Positions 15,099 to 20,467 of a DNA stretch of 20,467 nt are shown here, piece by piece. Under the pieces are notes generated by a model that ran no database searches, was not told the DNA's origin, and saw only the letters and a program-made list of their open reading frames with translations. Position numbers and translations under genes: made by a program. Numbering within the stretch: position 1 is the first letter of the stretch; every line of letters starts with the position of its first letter. Origin of the DNA: Bacteroidota bacterium (GTDB lineage: Bacteria; Bacteroidota; Bacteroidia; NS11-12g; UBA9320); assembly GCA_024638525.1 (NCBI GenBank), contig JAHEKB010000010.1, forward strand, positions 1-20,467. Direction: 5' to 3'.

Positions 15099-16230
15099 AC
15101 TTTTTGACTATGCCATAATTGGAGCAGGTGCTGCGGGATTACAGCTTGCATTGGCTATGGAAAGTGATGCATATTTTTCAGAAAAGAGCATCTTAATTTT
15201 GGATAAAGATGGTAAAACGGCCAATGATAAGACTTGGTGCTTTTGGGAAATTGGCCAAGGCAAGTGGGATGGACTGATCTCCAAGTCTTGGGAGACTGGT
15301 CTTTTCCATGGAAAAGACCAGTCTGAGGTATTGAACTTATCACCTTATAAATATAAAATGCTGAGGTCTGAGGACTTCTACGCTCATGCCAAGAACCGAT
15401 TGTTGCAAGCTGCTAACATTCAGTGGGTACAAGAAGAGATCACGGAAGTTCAAAGAGGCGAAAAAGTGACTTTATCTACCCAGAAAGCCACATATAAGGC
15501 AGCAATCGTTTTTGACAGCAGGGTTCCAGAAGAGTGGTCAACTGACCCAAACAGCTTGAGAATTTATCAGCATTTCAGGGGTTGGAGAATAAAGACCGTT
15601 AAAAACGTATTTGACCCTGAGAGCTTTACGATGATGGATTACCGGCTCGGCTTTGAAGACAGCTGCTGTTTTACATACATCTTGCCTATTTCATCAAAGG
15701 AAGCCTTGATTGAGTTTACCTTTTTCACCCCTGATATGCGAGGTTCAGATCACTATGATGAGCTTTTGAAGAAGTATATAGCCCAAGTGCTAAAGGTGGA
15801 GTCTTATCAAAAACTAGAAGTAGAAGAAGGAGTGATTCCCATGACCAATTATCCTTTTGAAAAACATCAAAGCGACAAACTAATAAAAATTGGTGCAGCA
15901 GCTGGATGGGTCAAAGCATCCACTGGATACTCATTTAATAATGCAGGTAAAAAAGTGGATCATTTGATCCAGGCAATCAAATCAAAATCTCAATTGAATG
16001 AGAACTCAGCACAGCGTTTTAAACTCTACGACAGCACATTACTTCATGTATTGCAGAATCATAATTCAAAAGGGCCACAACTCTTCACAGACCTCTATAC
16101 AAAAAACCCGATACAGCGACTGTTTCGTTTTCTTGACGAAGAAAGCAGCCCATTAGATGAACTGGCAGTGATGGCTAGCGTGGATAAGGCTGCATTTGGG
16201 AAAGCCTTTTTGAAAGAACTATTCCGCTAG
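15088..16230 (+). CDS. crtY: Lycopene beta-cyclase
   Basis: The 380-residue protein has a dinucleotide-binding motif IIGAGAAGLQ (10-19), the cyclase signature DKTWCFWE, and the later GAAAGWVKASTGYSF segment typical of CrtY-type cyclases. It closes a beta ring on an end of lycopene; with CruF acting on the other end, the product should be monocyclic. I chose the ATG at 15088, just before the conserved N-terminus, giving an 11-base overlap with cruF; a TTG at 15076 would add four residues and cannot be excluded. A perfect 32-bp palindrome lies inside the gene at 15293-15324. The stop forms one end of a 14-base palindrome and the gene overlaps the convergent crtA-like gene by 12 bases. Confidence 0.88.
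   Translation: MSAELFDYAIIGAGAAGLQLALAMESDAYFSEKSILILDKDGKTANDKTWCFWEIGQGKWDGLISKSWETGLFHGKDQSEVLNLSPYKYKMLRSEDFYAHAKNRLLQAANIQWVQEEITEVQRGEKVTLSTQKATYKAAIVFDSRVPEEWSTDPNSLRIYQHFRGWRIKTVKNVFDPESFTMMDYRLGFEDSCCFTYILPISSKEALIEFTFFTPDMRGSDHYDELLKKYIAQVLKVESYQKLEVEEGVIPMTNYPFEKHQSDKLIKIGAAAGWVKASTGYSFNNAGKKVDHLIQAIKSKSQLNENSAQRFKLYDSTLLHVLQNHNSKGPQLFTDLYTKNPIQRLFRFLDEESSPLDELAVMASVDKAAFGKAFLKELFR
15293..15324. repeat. Perfect 32-bp palindrome inside crtY
   Basis: The left arm AGACTGGTCTTTTCCA is followed at once by its exact reverse complement, with no spacer and no mismatch. In RNA it can fold into a 14-bp stem with a CATG loop. It encodes part of TGLFHGKDQS in crtY, and the complementary strand encodes the same peptide. 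The surrounding protein reads as normal CrtY. Confidence 0.95.
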
Positions 16231-16935
16231 ATCCGGATCTAAATCCAAACCCTCCCAAGAACCTCTATACTTGATCACTGCGAAGCGCGCAAATAGCTCC
16301 TCTTTATACCAATTGTATTTCTTGGTGCGTCGAATGGCTTCTTTGTGCGGATCATTTTCATATGCATATTGTACAATTCCCTTCTCAGATTTCCAGAGGC
16401 TAAAAGTGGCCATCTGAACAATAGGGATTTCTCCTATGCCTTTGCTGAACAAAAGTTCTTTGTTCTGAAGCAAGCCTCGCTGACTTCTAGGTACATACGA
16501 CCAAAATCGTATCAACTTTGATTTTTTTATGGTAGCTCGTGTAATGACAGCAATCATACCGCCCCTCTCATGCTCAACTTTCTCAAAGGGATTTACTCCA
16601 CCCCAAGCACCATATGACCTGATATTCCGCATGAAAAAACTAATGCTGTTGATACTCCTGCTAGAAAATTTATTCATCAAGTCTGACTTTTCTAAGAAAT
16701 GATCCGCAGATTCTTGATTTTCCCAGACCTGAAGCAATGCGTAGACCGACCAATCTGGCCATGGATTAAAACCTTTACCTACCCCACTTCCCATCATTTT
16801 ATAGTTGAGCAAACCCGTTACATCTTTTAGATATGGGTGAGCATACTGCATCATGCCAAAGGCCCAAATCTTAGACCTTATACCGGAGTACTTAAAGAAA
16901 GTAAGTGTGGTAATCTGTTTACTCTGTGCGCTCAA
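16219..16935 (-). CDS. crtA: CrtA-like carotenoid monooxygenase (spheroidene monooxygenase family, possible 2'-hydroxylase)
   Basis: The 238-residue protein matches the CrtA family: GSGVGKGFNPWPDWSVYALLQVW (about 50-72), the RFWSYVP segment, LLFSKGIGEIP, ATFSLW, and the C-terminal WYKEELFARF. Classical CrtA adds a 2-keto group to spheroidene. A CrtA-related enzyme of the marine flavobacterium P99-3 was described as a carotenoid 2-hydroxylase in myxol synthesis, and the neighbouring crtD, cruF and crtY make that role likelier here (inference). The start is TTG at 16935, with a one-mismatch promoter box (TTTATTTGA, 16940-16948) ending 4 bases upstream. It lies convergent to crtY with a 12-base overlap, so it is not in that operon and has its own promoter. 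Confidence 0.82.
   Translation of the reverse strand: MSAQSKQITTLTFFKYSGIRSKIWAFGMMQYAHPYLKDVTGLLNYKMMGSGVGKGFNPWPDWSVYALLQVWENQESADHFLEKSDLMNKFSSRSINSISFFMRNIRSYGAWGGVNPFEKVEHERGGMIAVITRATIKKSKLIRFWSYVPRSQRGLLQNKELLFSKGIGEIPIVQMATFSLWKSEKGIVQYAYENDPHKEAIRRTKKYNWYKEELFARFAVIKYRGSWEGLDLDPDLAE
16228..16241. repeat. 14-base palindrome at the crtY stop codon
   Basis: TAGATCCGGATCTA is a perfect palindrome whose first three bases are the crtY stop; it lies within the last codons of the convergent crtA-like gene. No T-run follows on either strand, so a terminator role is doubtful. Confidence 0.6.
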
Positions 16936-16968
16936 GGTTTCAAATAAACAGCAATCAGAACAAAAGGA

Positions 16969-17766
16969 TTAGGGAATCACTTTGCCATTGATATAATGGA
17001 AGCGACCAGGGCTTGTCTCCTTCCAAACTATGATATTGAAATATTGCTTTTCTGCTTCACAAACCCAACATGGCACAAATTCAATTTCGAACTTTTCACT
17101 TGCTTTGGCTCCCAGATCAACTCTCAGACCCATATCGCCATAATGTCCTCCTCGGTTAACTTTATAGTGCGTACTTACAAAGGGATCTGCCCCTGCCTGG
17201 CTAGCCACAATACCATCTTCCATGGCATAGACTTCAACATAATAGCTGGCACTGTCGTCCATATTGTTCTCAATGATCCATTCAATATCAAAGCGATCGC
17301 TCGCATTCAGTTTAGCCGACAATCCAACAAAGGCCTCAGCACTTTTTGACATTTCTGTTCTCAGCAATTCTTTGGTCTCTTTCACCGCTGCTGGAATGCC
17401 ATCATTAAGTATTTCCAAAGTGATATTGGTATTATTCACCCAAATCTGAGGAGAATACCACTGGAACAGCAATGCTTGTTCTATGGCTTTTGACGACTCA
17501 GTGATAAAGGGATCATTGTATTTAAAGTGAGTAATGAGCGGTACAATACTATCGCCCATTTCATCAGCGACCTGACTTATAAGGGGGATACCAAAACGTC
17601 CACAAGGACCACAACCGGTGCTGCTAAAGTGGTGTGCCAGGGGTCGATACACTCTATCAATCATTAAGACTTGACTCTCTTCTTTCTGAGGGGGATTTTC
17701 GGTTTCCTTCTCATTGCAGGAAAAGAGGATTAAAGCTGCCAGCACTGCGAGTGTTTGTTTTAGCAT
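16969..17766 (-). CDS. Omp28-like thioredoxin-fold lipoprotein
   Basis: This is a 265-residue lipoprotein: signal peptide ending in the lipobox with Cys17, a short charged linker, then a thioredoxin-like region with CGPC at 52-55 (STGCGPCG), and a C-terminal beta-rich half. That arrangement fits the Omp28-related outer-membrane proteins of Bacteroidota, whose exact role is unknown. A second CxxC, CWVC at 233-236, stands near the C-terminus and could be an extra redox pair or a metal site. I chose the ATG at 17766 because it starts the signal peptide and follows a box-like TTATTTCGC (17771-17779) by 4 bases; a start at 17796 would add ten residues ahead of the signal. It probably acts in the periplasm or at the outer membrane. 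Confidence 0.75.
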   Translation of the reverse strand: MLKQTLAVLAALILFSCNEKETENPPQKEESQVLMIDRVYRPLAHHFSSTGCGPCGRFGIPLISQVADEMGDSIVPLITHFKYNDPFITESSKAIEQALLFQWYSPQIWVNNTNITLEILNDGIPAAVKETKELLRTEMSKSAEAFVGLSAKLNASDRFDIEWIIENNMDDSASYYVEVYAMEDGIVASQAGADPFVSTHYKVNRGGHYGDMGLRVDLGAKASEKFEIEFVPCWVCEAEKQYFNIIVWKETSPGRFHYINGKVIP

Positions 17767-17910
17767 TACAGCGAAATAAACGTAATACCATAGCATTACT
17801 GACAGCTACACTCAGATATGACGCTCTGATGAATGCTAAATGACAGAACATACATCCCTTGGTATTTCCATGCCTCCTTGCGCAAGAATATTCTTTAGTC
17901 TGGTCTTTCC

Positions 17911-17919
17911 TATTTTCGC
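17911..17919 (+). promoter_or_regulatory. Variant promoter -7 box of the DoxX-like gene
   Basis: TATTTTCGC differs from TAnnTTTG by one base and ends only 3 bases before the ATG, implying a leaderless transcript. A 10-base palindrome CTTGCGCAAG (17877-17886) lies 24 bases upstream and could be an operator. Confidence 0.45.
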
Positions 17920-17922
17920 CTT

Positions 17923-18303
17923 ATGAAGATTCTAAAATGGATACTTGCGATTCTGCCTGCAATCATTTTGCTGCAGACCCTTTATTTCAAGTTCACAGGA
18001 GCAGAGGAGAGCATTTACATCTTTGAGACCATTGGCCTGGAACCTCAGGGAAGGATTGGAAGCGGTATAGCCGAATTGATAGCAGCCATATTGCTGCTGG
18101 TTCCGGCAACGCGTGCATATGGTGCGCTTTTGTCCATAGGGGTGATTAGCGGAGCCATATTCTTCCATTTGACCAAATTGGGTATAGAGGTTCAAGGCGA
18201 TGGAGGAACATTGTTCTATCTAGCTTTGGTGGTATTTGTTTGTTCGCTATTGATTGTTGTGATAGAAAGGGACAAGCTCTTGTCATTGATTAGAAGAAAG
18301 TAG
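17923..18303 (+). CDS. DoxX-like integral membrane protein
   Basis: The 126-residue protein has four predicted membrane helices (about 4-22, 45-62, 66-85 and 95-115). The order, the FKFTGAEES loop after helix 1 and the R-x-G-x-G-I-A-E-L entry into helix 2 fit the DoxX/DoxX-like superfamily. Members are inner-membrane proteins linked in some species to quinone or sulfur redox chemistry, but the role of this one is not known. The nearest gene is the divergent Omp28-like lipoprotein. The ATG follows a promoter-like box by 3 bases. Family assignment is moderately sure, function is not. Confidence 0.7.
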   Translation: MKILKWILAILPAIILLQTLYFKFTGAEESIYIFETIGLEPQGRIGSGIAELIAAILLLVPATRAYGALLSIGVISGAIFFHLTKLGIEVQGDGGTLFYLALVVFVCSLLIVVIERDKLLSLIRRK

Positions 18304-18401
18304 TTTTCGAGCACTAGGAATACTCAATGTCGGACAAAAGTTTAAATCTGGAGCTTCACAAGCCCGTTTATTAACTCACTCTCAATCTCTTATAGTCGAA
18401 C

Positions 18402-18410
18402 TATATTTGC
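18402..18410 (+). promoter_or_regulatory. Promoter -7 box of the flippase-acyltransferase operon
   Basis: TATATTTGC matches TAnnTTTG exactly and is identical to the queD box. It ends 6 bases before the TTG start at 18417. No clear -33 element is seen. Confidence 0.55.
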
Positions 18411-18416
18411 CTGTCA

Positions 18417-19733
18417 TTGCTTAAAACCAACTTCATAAAGAACACAGGGCTTCTTTTCAGCGGTTCACTCATAGCCCAATTTATAGGATTCTTTGCTGTT
18501 CCCATTCTATCTCGGATTTACAATCCCGAGGATTTTGGAGCATTGGGACTTTTTAACAGCATTGTTGCAACGGTAAGTGTGTTCTCTGGCCTTCGTTATG
18601 AAATGGCCATAGTAGTAGAGGACGATGAATCCAAAGCCAAAGGTTTGACTCAATTAGCAGTATTTTGGAATCTTATCATAGGATTGATTCTGCTTTTGGT
18701 CACTGCACTTTTTAAGGATCAAATTGCCGCAGTTTTTGGAATCAATAAATCCAATTGGCTGTATTTAGTGGGGCCTGTAATAAGCTTGAGTGGCGTTTTA
18801 GAAAGTTTGGTCTTTTGGAGAAATAGACAAAGGAATTTTGCCAAAATAAGCACAAATCGCATTCTGAGTTCTGGAGGCTCAACCGCGCTTAAGCTCGCAT
18901 ATCCGTTAAGTAAATTAGCAGGTAATGGATTGATTTTGGGTCATAGCCTGGGACAATTGATCGCAGTGATACATTTGGCCTATAAATCAGGAATTTCATT
19001 CTTGGATTACAATATTGAAGAGCTCAAGGTCCTAATGAAGGACTACAAGCAATTTCCTCTTTTCAGTGCTCCTGCAGCATTGGTTAATACCCTCGCCGTC
19101 CGCATGCCTTTCTTTCTACTGGCCTACTTTGGCAGCTTGGCAGAGACGGGATATTTGGACAACGCCAGTAGGTTGACATACTTGCCCATGAGTATGCTGG
19201 CCATGGCCAGTAGTCAAGTCTTTTTTGAGCGAATAGCTCGAATGAAAAAGGACAAAGAGTCCAGCGCAAAGATGTCTCATCAATTGATCAACTTTCTTTT
19301 TTTATTGGGTGTAGTACCTGTAGGTATTTTATTCGTATTTGGCCATGATATCATTCCTTGGATATTGGGCCCAGAGTGGTCAGAATCTGGTGTGTATGTA
19401 GAAATTCTAATCCTCTTTTATTTCAGCATTTTCCTCACTGCACCTTTTTCCTCTGCTTTTGAGACATACAATAAGCTAAAGGAGCAATTGATATACAATA
19501 TCGCTTTTCTCGCCTTTACAACTGCAGCCATGATTGGTGCTTATATGTACTACGACTCCACTAGAATTGCCCTGCTTTCATATGCCGGTATAGCTCTGGC
19601 TTTGCGTCTTGTGGTGCTCAACTACTTTTTTCATCTCTTTGGTCGAAAGCTTTTTGCCAAGACTCTTGTTGGTATTCTGCTTCTGGCATCCGTAATTTGG
19701 TTGCTCAACATACTTAAGGTCTCCGTTTTTTGA
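18417..19733 (+). CDS. Polysaccharide biosynthesis protein (Wzx-like flippase, MOP superfamily)
   Basis: The 438-residue membrane protein has about twelve hydrophobic helices. The N-terminal pattern TGLLFSGSLIAQFIGFFAVPILSRIYNPEDFGALGLF is typical of oligosaccharide flippases of the MOP superfamily, which move lipid-linked sugar units across the inner membrane. The protein ends with further helices and no soluble domain. The start is TTG at 18417: it directly precedes the conserved N-terminus, no ATG lies near, and a promoter box stands 6 bases upstream. The gene overlaps the acyltransferase gene by the four bases TTGA, which suggests coupled translation and a shared role in a surface glycan. 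The glycan itself is not identified. Confidence 0.88.
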   Translation: MLKTNFIKNTGLLFSGSLIAQFIGFFAVPILSRIYNPEDFGALGLFNSIVATVSVFSGLRYEMAIVVEDDESKAKGLTQLAVFWNLIIGLILLLVTALFKDQIAAVFGINKSNWLYLVGPVISLSGVLESLVFWRNRQRNFAKISTNRILSSGGSTALKLAYPLSKLAGNGLILGHSLGQLIAVIHLAYKSGISFLDYNIEELKVLMKDYKQFPLFSAPAALVNTLAVRMPFFLLAYFGSLAETGYLDNASRLTYLPMSMLAMASSQVFFERIARMKKDKESSAKMSHQLINFLFLLGVVPVGILFVFGHDIIPWILGPEWSESGVYVEILILFYFSIFLTAPFSSAFETYNKLKEQLIYNIAFLAFTTAAMIGAYMYYDSTRIALLSYAGIALALRLVVLNYFFHLFGRKLFAKTLVGILLLASVIWLLNILKVSVF

Positions 19734-20323
19734 AGTCTTTAATCAGAAACATATTGAATGTACTGGACGATAGCTTTTTTCGCTGGATGGTAAAGTGGTG
19801 TTGGCCCTTATACCAGAGACCTAGACATGGTTATATGAAAAATTATCAAGTCTTGAGGCAATATTTCTATTGGCAAAAGATCATGCGTGTAAATGCAGCT
19901 GTGCCCTGGCCGGTAGATTTCCGATCTAAGGTGGTGGATTGGCCCAATATTCAAAAGGGAATTTGTTGTGACCCGGGAGACAATCCCGGTATTTATATCA
20001 ATGCCGCAGGTGGACTAAAATTTGGAAACAACGTCAACATAGGCCAGAATACCATAATCACGACAACTAATCACTACAAATACGATCACAGAAAACGATC
20101 CAGAACCGAAGGCGTGAGCATTGGAGACAATGTATGGATAGGTGCCAACTGCAGCATAGTGGCGGGTACAGAGATTGGCGACAATGTTACTATAGGAGCA
20201 GGATGCTACATAAAAGGAAAAATTCCCTCTGATGTCACGGTGGTTCAATCCGCTAACCAATTGGAAACCATAGCCAAGACAAAGCCCTATGAATGGGATT
20301 GCACAAAAGAGGAATTATTGTAA
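19730..20323 (+). CDS. Left-handed beta-helix (hexapeptide-repeat) acyltransferase
   Basis: The 197-residue protein has an N-terminal helical part (about 1-60) and a run of hexapeptide repeats (GLKFGNNVNIGQN, then VSIGDNVWIGANCSIVAGTEIGDNVTIGAGCYI) that form a trimeric left-handed beta helix. The catalytic His is probably His115 in TTTNHYKYD, as in the maltose/galactoside O-acetyltransferase and WcaF group. It likely transfers an acetyl or other acyl group to a sugar during glycan synthesis; the acceptor is unknown. The start is TTG, inside the TTGA overlap with the flippase stop; the conserved part begins far downstream, so the exact start is less certain than the function. Confidence 0.85.
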   Translation: MKSLIRNILNVLDDSFFRWMVKWCWPLYQRPRHGYMKNYQVLRQYFYWQKIMRVNAAVPWPVDFRSKVVDWPNIQKGICCDPGDNPGIYINAAGGLKFGNNVNIGQNTIITTTNHYKYDHRKRSRTEGVSIGDNVWIGANCSIVAGTEIGDNVTIGAGCYIKGKIPSDVTVVQSANQLETIAKTKPYEWDCTKEELL

Positions 20324-20344
20324 TATATTTTGGTCAAATATTCT

Positions 20345-20353
20345 TATTTTCGC
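20345..20353 (+). promoter_or_regulatory. Variant promoter -7 box of rpsT
   Basis: TATTTTCGC is identical to the box before the DoxX-like gene and lies 21 bases before the rpsT ATG, leaving a short A-rich leader without a Shine-Dalgarno sequence. Confidence 0.45.
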
Positions 20354-20374
20354 AGCCCTTTTTAAGAAATAGAA

Positions 20375-20467
20375 ATGGCAAATCACAAAAGCACATTAAA
20401 AAGAATCAGAAGCAACGCTGCCAAAACAGCGAGAAATAAATACCAGCACAAGACCACCAGAACGTGG
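20375..20467 (+). CDS. rpsT: 30S ribosomal protein S20 (start only)
   Basis: The first 31 codons are visible before the window ends. They read MANHKSTLKRIRSN followed by AAKTARNKYQHKTTRTW, the characteristic basic N-terminus of bacterial S20, which binds 16S rRNA in the small subunit. The ATG at 20375 is the family's usual start. The gene follows the acyltransferase after a 51-base gap and seems to have its own promoter. Confidence 0.93.
   Translation, partial: MANHKSTLKRIRSNAAKTARNKYQHKTTRTW

Noticed and set aside
15155..15343. Minus-strand open frame across crtY containing TGLFHGKDQS
   Set aside because: It shares this peptide with CrtY only because of the perfect palindrome; it is otherwise an opposite-strand frame of crtY.
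17877..17886. Palindrome CTTGCGCAAG upstream of the DoxX-like gene
   Set aside because: A single 10-base palindrome without a second copy or known consensus; mentioned only as context for the promoter.
20325..20341. AT-rich hairpin ATATTT-TGGTC-AAATAT after the acyltransferase stop
   Set aside because: The stem is AT-only and weak, and it overlaps the rpsT promoter region; a terminator or operator is possible but unsupported.

Overview
The window looks like a chromosomal segment of a Bacteroidota bacterium, most likely a marine flavobacteria-like lineage. The evidence is moderate-to-low GC by eye, almost no Shine-Dalgarno sequences, promoter boxes of the Bacteroidota type (TAnnTTTG) in front of most transcription units, frequent TTG start codons, many lipoproteins with a short signal peptide and SC lipobox, single-chain GlyRS, a mevalonate-pathway gene, and a carotenoid gene set of the kind known from myxol/saproxanthin producers. 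I see no mobile elements, CRISPR arrays, rRNA or tRNA genes. Genes are packed tightly and no gap exceeds about 215 bases.

Layout. 1-2463: a 3'-truncated lipoprotein with a cytochrome c domain and a copper monooxygenase (PHM-like) domain (minus), a MOSC/mARC-like gene (plus), and a redoxin lipoprotein (minus). 2453-6945: minus-strand operon hldD, a 1178-residue NtrY-like sensor kinase, then the redoxin, joined by short overlaps. 7006-7431: PTPS/QueD-family gene. 7432-9165 and 9378-10913: aspS and glyS (minus). 10983-11429: GNAT acetyltransferase. 11426-12772: HMG-CoA synthase (minus). 12982-16935: carotenoid genes crtD-like, cruF and crtY (overlapping plus-strand operon) and a convergent crtA-like gene. 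16969-18303: an Omp28-like thioredoxin lipoprotein (minus) and a DoxX-like membrane protein (plus). 18417-20323: a flippase and a hexapeptide acyltransferase joined by a TTGA overlap. 20375-end: the start of rpsT.

How the genes work together. HMG-CoA synthase makes isoprenoid precursors and is divergent from the carotenoid operon across a 209-bp region carrying four copies of TTGTTNAA, so precursor supply and pigment modification may share a regulator. CrtY, CruF, CrtD and a CrtA-like hydroxylase are the steps expected for a monocyclic, 1'-hydroxylated carotenoid such as myxol; crtE, crtB, crtI and crtZ must lie elsewhere. The redoxin and cytochrome c/PHM proteins look like two parts of a module that occurs as one polypeptide in other bacteria. 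HldD (heptose for LPS), the flippase and the acyltransferase point to surface-glycan synthesis.

The most unusual signals are: promoter boxes only 3-13 bases before many start codons, implying leaderless or near-leaderless mRNAs, some with TTG starts; a perfect 32-bp palindrome inside crtY; the split redoxin/cytochrome/PHM module; and the repeated octamer between mvaS and crtD.
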